Position numbers and translations under genes: made by a program
From: Nakazawaea peltata
Taxonomy: Eukaryota; Ascomycota; Pichiomycetes; Alaninales; Pachysolenaceae
DNA length: 64,000 nt
Reading direction: 5' to 3'
Assembly (NCBI GenBank): GCA_001599355.1
Contig: BCGQ01000003.1
Span: forward strand, 808,468 to 872,467
Notes under the pieces: model-generated
Database searches by the model: none
Told to the model about the DNA's origin: nothing
The model's input: the letters and a program-made list of their open reading frames with translations, nothing else
Shown: piece after piece, positions 50,191 through 59,220 of the stretch
Position numbering within the stretch: the stretch's first letter is position 1
How the letters are laid out: each line of letters opens with the position of its first letter

Positions 50191-50603
50191 ATGTCGTCAG
50201 GATGGTCTATTCCAAATGCTAAGGAGGCCAATGAGTGGTTTTATTTCAAGCTCCAATTGTATGTATCTTTTGATGGTTGTTCTTAAGATAGATGAGGTTA
50301 CTAACTAGTGTGATATATAGTCTTATACAGCAATCGACAGCCGAAGACGAGACTGTTGATATGATAACATGGAAGCAACTGATTTTACTGGCTCTCAAAT
50401 CTTTCAACGGTATCATGGGAGAAGCTCTTCATTTCGACATTTTACAGCAGATCGACGGGTTTACCGCTATAATACGATGCTATAACCAAGATAAAGATGT
50501 GTTTACAAATGCTTTACTTACCGCAACAGGAAGTGTGGATGGACAGAACTACTCAATTAGAACAATTTCCAAGTCTGGGTACTTGAATGGAGTGATTTAC
50601 TGA
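50191..50603 (+). CDS. POP8: RNase P/MRP subunit Pop8, one intron
   Basis: Small protein subunit shared by nuclear RNase P and RNase MRP (tRNA 5' ends and pre-rRNA processing). Exon 1 is 50191-50258, the intron 50259-50320, and exon 2 50321-50603, giving 116 residues. Exon 1 carries EWFYFKLQ and exon 2 DMITWKQ...ALKSFNGIMGEAL, which match Pop8 blocks in S. cerevisiae, where POP8 also has an early intron. Phase 2 splicing restores the frame between them. Confidence 0.87.
50259..50320 (+). other. POP8 intron (62 nt)
   Basis: Donor GTATGT at 50259, branch point TACTAAC-like at 50299-50305 (TTACTAAC) and acceptor ATATAG ending 50320. A nearer TAG only a few bases past the branch point is too close to be used. 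Confidence 0.85.
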
Positions 50604-51074
50604 TTATACACTCCTTCTACAATCATGATATTTGCATATTGAGGAATAAATGATACAGGAATCGGATAGGAACGAAAAAACCATGGAAATATAACGAAAA
50701 ACTGATCAATGAGATCACATGACTAACCCATCAATGAATATTCAACAATCCAACCCCATTAACTGATCTCGTTGATCTACGTCATAATCTGCTACCCATC
50801 TCATCTCTTACGGTATTTGGTGTTACGATGTTAGGGTTACCAACCCTAAAGATAAATCATACATACATTCTCCCCGCTGCGCGCGCGACTGATCCCTTTT
50901 CTTTTTCACCCTTTTCGTCTCCTCCTAACAAAAGTCCCTTTCTCTTTTCCCAAATTTCCTTTTTAGATTTTTTCTTCAATTTAATTTGAAGAGAAAATTT
51001 TTTATTATATTTTAATAGGTATTTCGCCACAATTTAATCAGAAACTATCTTGATATAGATTAGAAAATAGCAAA
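50604..51074. promoter_or_regulatory. RPS27 promoter with Tbf1-like palindrome and 13-mer element
   Basis: TTAGGGTTACCAACCCTAA (50831-50849) is an 8-bp inverted repeat of the Tbf1 core TTAGGGTT with a 3-bp spacer, 226 bp before the RPS27 ATG. It overlaps the 3' base of a 13-mer element (50819-50831). CGCGCGCG near 50881 and T/C-rich tracts follow, and AAAATTTTTT near 50995. Confidence 0.65.
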
Positions 51075-51566
51075 ATGGTACGTAGAAACATCAGAAATGG
51101 ACCAAAGAGTGTGGAGATTGCAATATCAGTAGACATGAAATATTTATACGAATTTACAGGTGGAACTATCGCCGTTTGAAATCAAGGTGGAGGTGATCAT
51201 AAAGGGTTAATTTAAAGGGAGATTCAGACATATTTACAGTAATTTATAGCATTATCCATACTCCAAGGGCCAACTATCCGTTTTATGAACTTTATTACTA
51301 ACATTTATTTTATTTTACAGGTTTTAGTCGTTGATCTTTTGAACCCAAACCCAGCTACCGAAGCTAAGCAACACAAGTTGAAGACTTTAGTTCAAGCTCC
51401 ACGTTCTTTCTTCATGGACGTCAGATGCCCAGGTTGTTTGAACATCACCACTGTCTTCTCCCACGCTCAAACCGCTGTTCAATGTGACTCTTGTACTACT
51501 ATCTTGTGTACCCCATCAGGTGGTAAGGCCAAGTTGTCTGAAGGTTGTGCTTTCAGAAGAAAGTAA
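51075..51566 (+). CDS. RPS27: 40S ribosomal protein eS27, intron after the start codon
   Basis: Small-subunit ribosomal protein with a C4 zinc finger. Exon 1 is only the ATG (51075-51077); the intron is 51078-51320, and exon 2 51321-51566, giving 82 residues, as in S. cerevisiae. The zinc finger cysteines are in RCPGC (C37, C40) and CDSC (C56, C59), and the end is [13 protein letters not shown]. Intron placement directly after the start codon is the same as in S. cerevisiae RPS27. No CTG codon occurs, as expected for a very highly expressed gene. Confidence 0.96.
51078..51320 (+). other. RPS27 intron (243 nt)
   Basis: Donor GTACGT at 51078, branch point TACTAAC at 51296-51302 and acceptor TTTTACAG ending 51320. 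No C/D snoRNA boxes were found inside it. Confidence 0.92.
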
Positions 51567-52018
51567 ATCCATTCACACTTTACAAATATCACAGAAATAA
51601 AAAAAATCAGAAAACAAAGGGAATTGTTTGAGAATAATCTTACAAAACACTGCTAAAGAATGCCATAGCGTCCATCGCAGATGAGTTCAAGACTAATATG
51701 ATCTAATAACGGAATCAGGCTTAATGATAGATTGGTTGATCCGTCTGTTTTCCAATTTGTTTTTATCTTGGGGGAAATTCTATAGTTGTAAATTAATGTC
51801 ATTTATCCATGAAAAGTATTTATATTTGTTTGTAGTTCATTGCTCCCTTTAAGCTGACTGTATCCATTTCCATCCCTTAAGCTTACCATGACAGCCCCAG
51901 TTCTGATCAAGCTCCCCTTTAAAAATGGTCGTGTATGAAAATCTTTTTCTCTAATATTAGGCGAATTCTTGAAAGTAAACAGATTCCAATTGATAGCTGT
52001 AGATAAGTGAATCGAGAA
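51567..52018. other. RPS27-MIC26/27 intergenic region
   Basis: A 452-bp region without a gene; ATGGTCGTGTATGA near 51925 weakly resembles the GGTCGTGCACG motif of other gaps. Confidence 0.4.
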
Positions 52019-52765
52019 ATGGGTGTGAGATTATTAAACCGCGTGATTCCAACGACTATTGGATCGATTGCCGCTGTTGCATATGCCAGCAATAGTCAAA
52101 TAATAATGAACGAGTCAAAGAAACGTGATTTCTACGATGACGATCAAGAAGTCATTCCTGCTCCAGGTTTAAGCGCTACTCCAGCAACTGATGACGCATT
52201 GCTTCCAAACAAAGTAATCAATGGTGTCACTGTACGCTCTCCATCCGTTTTGGAGTCCAATATCAAATCATTGAGATTGAAAACCCATGAATATTACCAA
52301 CAGGCTAAGGGTCAATACGAGAAATTAACTCTGAAATATTACACTACAGAGAGAGAAGTCACGTCCACAATTTCATCTTTGCACGAGAAGAGAGAGGATC
52401 TTTTACCAAACAGTCTTTATGTCCTTGTTGGTGCAATGACTGGATCAATTGTCACAAGAAGAAGCAATATTCTTTTCAGAGCCTCTGCTCCTCTTATTTT
52501 CGGTTTGGCTTCTTTCAAATATTTCCTTCCTCAAACATTTGAGAGAACCAGAGTATTTGTATGGAATATTGAGCAACACAAGTTACCAGAATTAAGTGAA
52601 CAACAAAAGCAAGTTTACGTTAAAGCTGAAGGTTTGGCCAATGATCTTGAGAAGGGTTACAGTAGCTTAAAAGACAAGGCTAACTCCTCCATTCTGTCCA
52701 CTAACAAACTTATTTCCGATTACACCAACTTGAACACTGATAGAGATGTCACTAAGAAGAAATAG
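52019..52765 (+). CDS. MIC27: MICOS apolipoprotein-O-like subunit (Mic26/Mic27)
   Basis: Subunit of the mitochondrial contact site and cristae organising system, in the inner membrane. The first ATG gives 248 residues with an N-terminal basic segment and hydrophobic stretch (about 1-24), a variable linker, the APOO-type region (VRSPSVLESNIKSLRLKTHEYYQQAKGQYEKL) and a membrane-spanning, glycine-containing segment at about 130-165 (YVLVGAMTGSIVTRRSN). It cannot be assigned to Mic26 or Mic27 by eye; the length fits both. Confidence 0.72.
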   Translation: MGVRLLNRVIPTTIGSIAAVAYASNSQIIMNESKKRDFYDDDQEVIPAPGLSATPATDDALLPNKVINGVTVRSPSVLESNIKSLRLKTHEYYQQAKGQYEKLTLKYYTTEREVTSTISSLHEKREDLLPNSLYVLVGAMTGSIVTRRSNILFRASAPLIFGLASFKYFLPQTFERTRVFVWNIEQHKLPELSEQQKQVYVKAEGLANDLEKGYSSLKDKANSSILSTNKLISDYTNLNTDRDVTKKK

Positions 52766-52991
52766 ATACATAAACCATCATTATAAACACCATTGACTAT
52801 GAAAACTTCGCTGTAAATCTCTCCATCCTAAACATCATAACACCAACGTAAATTCTCCCTATGTTTGTGGCTCATTAGACCCAAAATGGAAGGAAAAAAT
52901 CACATATTAAAAATTATAATGGGAAGGAAATAACCCCTTTGATTGGCGAGCACCCCCTTTGATAGAAGACTATAGGTAGTTGATTCGAGAA

Positions 52992-54119
52992 ATGAGTAGC
53001 ACTTTTGGGACACCAGTGAGTTTCAATTCTGGGACGGTAACCAAATCTTCGTATCTACCTCCCAAAACACCAACTAGTAGTTCCTTAACCAGGTTATTAT
53101 CCAAGTTAGGCGCCCCCAAAAATCTGCCAGTTCATAGTGAGAAGGTGTGTGATCAGATCAATAAATATATTAAGTTACAGAACAAAGTTACAAAATGTCA
53201 GGAATTACTTATATGGGAATTGGAGAGCTGGGCTGATCAGATACCAGATAATAAGAGCAAGACTTTTTTGAGGGAATTGAAGCATTGCTTTGAGGCAGAG
53301 TGTCATATTAGGGAGCATGAAGTACACAAACAAGAACTACTCAAGATCCAATTACAAAATGTCAAGAGCAGGGAAATAAACTGTCATAGCTTGCAACTGC
53401 AACGTTCAAGTCTTTATAGCAACTTGAAAAGACAAGAAGGGCGTTTTGGAGAGACTTCTTCCACGGCGCTTATTAGGGAAGAATTAGAAGCAGTTGATAT
53501 TTCCCTCGAAATTGGGGAAATGCAATATTTGAAATACTTCAATACTCATTTGGGAAGTACTATTCTCGATTATATGTCCTCTGTTGCCTCTAATGCCTTA
53601 GATTTGAAGACGTGCATCGATAAATTCTTCGCGAATATTTCGTTAACTAGAAATACAGGCTCGCCTAGAAAGCAACAAAACGCTCTAGCATCCAGCACAT
53701 ATTCGGCACCATCCAGATCCTCATATGCTCCGACAGAAAGTAATAATATCACTCCTAAAAGTTCCAATTTGGAAAATTCATTCCCCAATTATCTTACTGT
53801 GATCAAAAATCACATCCAAGCCAGACATCAAGACCGAACCCTAAGCAAATCCGAGACCCATTGCTCCATTTGTGGATCTTCATATAAGAATTGCCAAGGT
53901 CATTCTCCACCTAGAAAATCTCAATTCTTTCATCCCTCAAATCCAGCACCGAAATCTCAGTCGAGACCTACTCCAGAAGACGGATTAATACTAGATAGTG
54001 ATGACCATACAATAACAGGCCCCAAAAGAAATAGCTCTTTTGATCCCGAACCTACTCCATCAAATTCCCGACTTCGAATCCCCAGCATATTAACATCCCA
54101 CGACCCTTGGAGAAAATAG
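52992..54119 (+). CDS. Unrecognised 375-aa protein with long helical core
   Basis: I do not recognise it. An N-terminal Ser/Thr/Pro-rich stretch is followed by a helical core at about 45-225, rich in Leu/Glu/Lys with a BAR-like or coiled-coil look, then a disordered tail with many SP/TP-like sites. Near residues 285-300 a CSICGSSYKNCQGH segment has three Cys and one His and could bind zinc. The frame is open throughout from the first ATG. A membrane-shaping or cytoskeletal role is only a guess. Confidence 0.75.
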   Translation: MSSTFGTPVSFNSGTVTKSSYLPPKTPTSSSLTRLLSKLGAPKNLPVHSEKVCDQINKYIKLQNKVTKCQELLIWELESWADQIPDNKSKTFLRELKHCFEAECHIREHEVHKQELLKIQLQNVKSREINCHSLQLQRSSLYSNLKRQEGRFGETSSTALIREELEAVDISLEIGEMQYLKYFNTHLGSTILDYMSSVASNALDLKTCIDKFFANISLTRNTGSPRKQQNALASSTYSAPSRSSYAPTESNNITPKSSNLENSFPNYLTVIKNHIQARHQDRTLSKSETHCSICGSSYKNCQGHSPPRKSQFFHPSNPAPKSQSRPTPEDGLILDSDDHTITGPKRNSSFDPEPTPSNSRLRIPSILTSHDPWRK

Positions 54120-54398
54120 TGTAACGCATCTCAATTTTAAATTTTCATCCCTTTTCGTACTCGTAAAATCGGCCCGACGCTGCATAACGAAAAAATAAGC
54201 CACTCGCTAAGCGGATAACAAGATTTTGTTACCGAAAATCTGCGTATCGGTTGCCTTATCGGTAACTAAAATCTACCAAATAGGAAGTCTTGAAGGAGGA
54301 AGGCAGAAAGTTGCCGCATGAGCGCATCTTGTTATATATTGAAGGGGATATCCCAGAAAAGTTCAGGTGGACAATTTAAATAGACAATTGACTTCAAA
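54120..54398. promoter_or_regulatory. CPS1 promoter with GATA sites
   Basis: CTTATC at 54255-54260 is GATAAG on the other strand, and GATAA occurs at 54214-54218. CGTATCGG and CTTATCGG repeats lie close by. S. cerevisiae CPS1 is nitrogen-regulated, which makes GATA-factor control plausible. Confidence 0.5.
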
Positions 54399-56198
54399 AT
54401 GAGTATCACTTTAGATGACCTCGAAAAATATGAGCACCCAGATGTTGTTCCAACTAAGAAATTCAACTGGTTAAAGAAAATTGCCGTTGGATTGATGGGG
54501 GTTCTGGCCATTTCCTCTTTATTGGCTGTTGCTACCATTTCTCACCATGGATCTTGTTCCAAGGGTATTTCCAAGCTTAACAAAGTGGAATTGATTACTG
54601 AAGATGATTTGATGAGAGAAGCTGCTGAGATTTGTCCTATCTATTCCAAGAGACTGCCTGCTAGTTACTACATTGACAATTCTACCATTGAGTATATTTT
54701 GTATGATGAAGATTTCAAGAAACTGTCTGTTGAAAAATTCTCTGGGGCTATCCAAGTTGACACCACTGTCTATGACAAAGCTCCAGATGTATCAGAAGAC
54801 CCAGACTACTGGAAGAAATTTGCTGATTTCCATAAATATTTGGAGTCCACTTTCCCAACTGTTTATTCCAATTTGAAGGTTGAGACTGTCAATACCTACG
54901 GTTTGGTATTCACTTGGGAAGGTTCTGATGACTCCTTGAAGCCATTGTTGTTGACTGCTCATCAAGATGTTGTTCCTGTTCAAGAAGAGACTATCGGAGA
55001 CTGGGACTACCCTCCATTTGAAGGTCATTATGATGGTACCTTGGTCTACGGTCGTGGTGCTGGTGACTGTAAGAACTTGTTAGTTGGTTTGATGGAAACT
55101 GTTGAAGTTTTACTTGAAAAAGATTTCAAACCAAAGAGAACTTTGGTAATGGCTTTCGGTGCCGATGAAGAAATCTCTGGTCACCATTTCGCTGCTCAAA
55201 TCGGTCCTTTCTTAGAAGAAAGATACGGTAAAGATTCATTCTACGCTATCATTGATGAAGGAGCTGGTTCTTTGGAGAAGATTGGTGATGTTCTTATTGC
55301 CTCTCCACAAACTGCTGAGAAGGGTTATGTTGATTTGCGTATTGACTTGACCACACCTGGTGGACATTCCAGTGTTCCTCCAGATCACACTTCTATCGGT
55401 ATCATGTCCGATTTGCTTAAGACTTTAGAGGCCAATCCATTCGAGCCTGTTCTTACTACTTTGAACCCAGCTTTGGAATTAGTACAATGTATGGCTAAAT
55501 ACTCTAAGCTTATCGACAAGGCCACTAGAAAGAACATCTTAAGAGCTGGATTCGACAAAGTAGCCAACAGCAAGGCTATCGAATACTTCAACCAGAACCG
55601 TTTGATCAAATATTTGATCAGAACTTCTCAAGCCATTGATATTATTAGTGGAGGTGCCAAGTCCAATGCTTTACCAGAGCATGTCTCCACCATTATCAAC
55701 CATAGAATTGCCTTCGAGAGCTCTATTATGGAAACTTATAACAGAACCTTGGGATTTGTTGAAGAAATCGCAAAGAAGTACGACGTTGGTCTTACCCTCG
55801 ATGATGGTACTGAATTGATTGGAGCAACTCCAAAGGGTTACTTCAACTTCACTATCCAAGATGGTTCCGAGCCAACTAAGGTTTCTCCAACTTCCAGCGA
55901 TGTCTTCCAATTGTACAGTGGTGTCACCAGACATCTCTACGAAGACATCATCTTCAAGGGTACCAATGAGCTGCCAATTGTTATCGCTCCAACTGTTCCA
56001 ACAGGAAACACCGATACCAGACACTATCTATCCTTGTCCGATAACATCTACAGATGTATTCCTGGTTATCTGGAAGGCTTCTCTTTACTCAAAAGCGGCA
56101 TCCATTCTGTCAATGAGAAGATGCCAATGGACATGCATTTGCAAATCATTGCTTTCTACTATGAGTATTTACAACTTGTTTTGGATGAGCTGAATTAG
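54399..56198 (+). CDS. CPS1: Vacuolar carboxypeptidase S (M20 family)
   Basis: Zinc carboxypeptidase of the vacuole, made as a type II membrane precursor. The 599-residue protein has a short cytosolic tail with a membrane span at about 25-49, and the M20 motifs LLLTAHQDVVPV (metal-binding His), YGRGAGDCKN (bridging Asp), FGADEEISGHHFA (catalytic Glu pair) and a C-terminal TGNTDTRHY with metal His. The dimerisation subdomain follows TTPGGHSSVPP. N-glycosylation sites are present. A second cytosolic lysine in the tail could be the ubiquitin acceptor used for vacuolar sorting. Confidence 0.95.
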   Translation: MSITLDDLEKYEHPDVVPTKKFNWLKKIAVGLMGVLAISSLLAVATISHHGSCSKGISKLNKVELITEDDLMREAAEICPIYSKRLPASYYIDNSTIEYILYDEDFKKLSVEKFSGAIQVDTTVYDKAPDVSEDPDYWKKFADFHKYLESTFPTVYSNLKVETVNTYGLVFTWEGSDDSLKPLLLTAHQDVVPVQEETIGDWDYPPFEGHYDGTLVYGRGAGDCKNLLVGLMETVEVLLEKDFKPKRTLVMAFGADEEISGHHFAAQIGPFLEERYGKDSFYAIIDEGAGSLEKIGDVLIASPQTAEKGYVDLRIDLTTPGGHSSVPPDHTSIGIMSDLLKTLEANPFEPVLTTLNPALELVQCMAKYSKLIDKATRKNILRAGFDKVANSKAIEYFNQNRLIKYLIRTSQAIDIISGGAKSNALPEHVSTIINHRIAFESSIMETYNRTLGFVEEIAKKYDVGLTLDDGTELIGATPKGYFNFTIQDGSEPTKVSPTSSDVFQLYSGVTRHLYEDIIFKGTNELPIVIAPTVPTGNTDTRHYLSLSDNIYRCIPGYLEGFSLLKSGIHSVNEKMPMDMHLQIIAFYYEYLQLVLDELN

Positions 56199-56377
56199 TG
56201 TATTAAATCGATTCAATTTATATTATACCAATACCTATTTTGCGATGTGTAGTAGTCTTTAATGGTCTCAATTCAACTTGTGAAATGCCATCACTAGTGA
56301 ACAGTTGAATTTATCTTATCTGAACCAGGACTTCTTGATGGTATGTACATACTTTTTAAGAAAACTGACAAGAATTA

Positions 56378-56449
56378 TCCGTGATAGTTTAGTGGCTAGA
56401 ATTACCGCTTGTCGCGCGGTAGACCGGGGTTCGATTCCCCGTCGCGGAG
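56378..56449 (+). tRNA. tRNA-Asp(GTC)
   Basis: 72-nt cloverleaf with acceptor TCCGTGA/TCGCGGA-type pairing, anticodon stem ACCGC/GCGGT and loop TTGTCGC with anticodon GTC at 56411-56413, and T-arm GGGGTTCGATTCCCC. It closely matches S. cerevisiae tRNA-Asp. There is no intron. Internal A and B boxes are intact. Confidence 0.97.
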
Positions 56450-56451
56450 CA

Positions 56452-56463
56452 TTTTTTTTTTTT
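56452..56463 (+). terminator. Pol III terminator (T12) of tRNA-Asp
   Basis: A run of twelve T residues starts two bases after the tRNA 3' end. Confidence 0.93.
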
Positions 56464-56577
56464 GATCAGCACACAGATTTCCTTAGGGGTTATTTTTTAG
56501 GGGCTGTCAAATTTAGGGATACTTCTTCAATACACCTCTCAATAATAACGTCATCATATTAACTATATACATAGAAT

Positions 56578-59220
56578 CTACTCAACATGATTCAAGGTTT
56601 CCAAGTCTAACTCATTCACAATCTTGAGTTGACTGGCTACTAACTTGACATTTTTGGAGTAGAATGCTGCACTTGCTTCGCTGTTTCTCAACTTCGATAC
56701 GATTTCATCACGTTGTGCAGCAGTTCTGTCAATATTTGTTTGGAAACTGTTCAATACTTCTCTGGCTGGATGATTCAAAACAGCACGGACTTCTTTAGCG
56801 ATTCTACTAGAGTTTTTATGTTGGTAGTCGAGCTCTGCGATTTGAGAAGAAATCTTTCTTGCAGTATTTCTTTGGAACAGAGATGGCATATCAAGGATCA
56901 AATAAGCGGTGAACAGACACCCTCCAATTGCAATCAAAGGTGTTGCAATTCTGTAGAGGAATCTGAGTGAGAAAAGCTCCGATAATGGGATGATATTAGT
57001 CACATATCTCACTGTAGAAATACCTGCAACTGCCGAAAATGAACCTTTCCAGATCTGTTGTTTGATACCAGTACGAGCAAGGTTTGTCAATGTTGGATTA
57101 AGAGCCAAATTGACAACAGATTGAGCAGTAACTACTGAATCTCCAAAATATTTAGCAATAAGACTCCAGAAATTCTCAATGGATGGGTCGAAAAAGTCGA
57201 TAATTGAGATTTGATCGTCAAGTCTACGTTGGATCGAGTCTCTTCTTTTAGTGAACATCAACTCATCTCTGAAGACTCTACCACTATAAAATTCTGGACC
57301 TAACTCTTTCAGGCCGATTTCTTTAATCACTTCTACCTTTTCCTTTGTCTTCATTCTTGCATAGGATTCACTGTTTCCTACGGCCAGGAGAATCTCCTCT
57401 ATCATCAGGGATTGTAAAGCAACTGCATAGGAATAGATATCCAATGAAGACTCATCCACGTGTATTGGCATATGATCAATAGTCAGAACAGTAGAATTGA
57501 TACGGTCTTTACTGTAATTGTAAACCTCGGTGCAGACGTTCTCGATAAATTTGTTGATTTTATCATGAGCTCTGGCACTTTGTTGAATTGTAGACTCATA
57601 TTTAGGTGTTAAATCATCCAACTGTTGAGCCATCTCATCTCTGTCTCTGTTGTACATATCAGTATTGACTTTAAATAGAAGCTCTAAGTCTTTTAATACA
57701 TTAGAAACATAATTCTTCAGAGGTAAAAGTTTCGAGAGAGCTCTTTTCTCCAAGATGAATTTTCTCAATGATTGTTCTAACCTATCAAAATCTTCATCTG
57801 CATAGAAATCGTCATCATCACCCTTTGGATCATCTCCTGGGTCATCACTTGGATCATCTCCCGGATCGTCTGCACAATAAACATTGTCAGAAGAAACAAA
57901 ATGAACAAAATTACCATGATCTTTATAAGTATCAGGAGACAAATTCGATACTTGTTCCAAAATCTTATTCTGGCATTTCTGTTTATCTTTAATAGTATCA
58001 AATTTGTTAACCACAATAAACAACAAGTTCTTCTCATTTGCCAGAGCAGAGATGAACTCCTTACCACTCAAAGTGAAATGATTTCTAGAGTCTACAACAA
58101 ATACAACCAAATCTATCTCCTCTTGTCTTGAAAACACCTCAGTAGTCTGATAAGAATCCATATTCAAACCAGGAGCATCGATCAACGAAATATCAATCAC
58201 ATCGTTCTTCAATAAACTTTGCTCTTTAGTTCTTTTGTCGTTAACATAAATCTTCAAGATCGAGTACTTGTCGCTTTCATATACCAAGCTCTCTAATTTC
58301 TTCAAATCGTGTCTAATAAAAGTTCTCAGATCTCTTATATCATATACTATACCAATTGGAACAGCATGAACCTCTTCGAGACCTTGGTTCTCAGATGTGT
58401 CGATTACCTCACAAAACACATTCGTACATGGTTGCTCATCCTCAGGAAGTACTTTCCTGCGAAGAAGAGCATTACAAAAGGCCGATTTCCCGGCATTCAA
58501 ATCTCCTGTAACAAACACCTTTGATGAAGTATCATCGATACGATCTTTCAATGAGATCAAATGACGTACTGTAGACACAATTTTAGTATCCAATAAAGAC
58601 AGTAATGAACCTTTATCCAAATTAGAAATCACCATTCCATTGTCATGTTGCAGGTCAATTTTCAAGTTCAAATTCAAGATCTGCAATTCTTGTTCTGGTG
58701 TATTACTTCTTGTCTTGGTCAACTCGTCCTTATCTTCTGGTCCGGTCAGAGATTTAAGTGACTCTTTTCTAATCAAAGCCAGTCTGGACTTTGAAGAGTT
58801 CAATTTAGAATCTGAAGATCTTAAATCGGCAGGATAATAAATCGGTCTAATGTTATTCTCGGTCTTCAAGTCATGCAAAAGTTCCACAACTGTGTTAATA
58901 GAGCGATCAAGCGACACTTTGATATGATTGTATTTGATCTGTTTAATATGAGCATTGAAAGCGGTGTTGACGTCATCCAGAGGCTTTTGTGAGCTGCTAG
59001 AACCAACTTTGAACTCCTCAGCATCTGTAGAGTTCACTAAAGTCATTGAATCCTCATCAAATCCAGAATGTGCATTATAAACAATTTGAGATTTGGTCTT
59101 GTTCAATAACTCATCGGCGGTAATTAAAGTCCGCGTGTCATCGTCGCCATCGATATTCGGGGCAGGGGAGTTATTGTTATTCACTGGCTTATGAGAGCCA
59201 ATCGACAGGTCGTCAGACAT
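56578..59220 (-). CDS. FZO1: Mitofusin Fzo1, outer-membrane fusion GTPase
   Basis: Dynamin-like GTPase that fuses mitochondrial outer membranes. The first ATG gives 880 residues. GTPase motifs are G1 GDLNAGKS at 239-246, DAPGLN (G3) and NKFD (G4). Heptad-repeat segments lie before and after the two closely spaced membrane spans near 745-800. A short acidic insert with DDPGDD/SDD repeats follows the GTPase region, where S. cerevisiae Fzo1 is also acidic. In EFISA-x-ANEK a CTG codon sits at a position where S. cerevisiae has Ala. Confidence 0.95.
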   Translation of the reverse strand: MSDDLSIGSHKPVNNNNSPAPNIDGDDDTRTLITADELLNKTKSQIVYNAHSGFDEDSMTLVNSTDAEEFKVGSSSSQKPLDDVNTAFNAHIKQIKYNHIKVSLDRSINTVVELLHDLKTENNIRPIYYPADLRSSDSKLNSSKSRLALIRKESLKSLTGPEDKDELTKTRSNTPEQELQILNLNLKIDLQHDNGMVISNLDKGSLLSLLDTKIVSTVRHLISLKDRIDDTSSKVFVTGDLNAGKSAFCNALLRRKVLPEDEQPCTNVFCEVIDTSENQGLEEVHAVPIGIVYDIRDLRTFIRHDLKKLESLVYESDKYSILKIYVNDKRTKEQSLLKNDVIDISLIDAPGLNMDSYQTTEVFSRQEEIDLVVFVVDSRNHFTLSGKEFISALANEKNLLFIVVNKFDTIKDKQKCQNKILEQVSNLSPDTYKDHGNFVHFVSSDNVYCADDPGDDPSDDPGDDPKGDDDDFYADEDFDRLEQSLRKFILEKRALSKLLPLKNYVSNVLKDLELLFKVNTDMYNRDRDEMAQQLDDLTPKYESTIQQSARAHDKINKFIENVCTEVYNYSKDRINSTVLTIDHMPIHVDESSLDIYSYAVALQSLMIEEILLAVGNSESYARMKTKEKVEVIKEIGLKELGPEFYSGRVFRDELMFTKRRDSIQRRLDDQISIIDFFDPSIENFWSLIAKYFGDSVVTAQSVVNLALNPTLTNLARTGIKQQIWKGSFSAVAGISTVRYVTNIIPLSELFSLRFLYRIATPLIAIGGCLFTAYLILDMPSLFQRNTARKISSQIAELDYQHKNSSRIAKEVRAVLNHPAREVLNSFQTNIDRTAAQRDEIVSKLRNSEASAAFYSKNVKLVASQLKIVNELDLETLNHVE

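Noticed and set aside
51078-51320. snoRNA inside the RPS27 intron
   Set aside because: No C box (RTGATGA) and D box (CTGA) pair was found.
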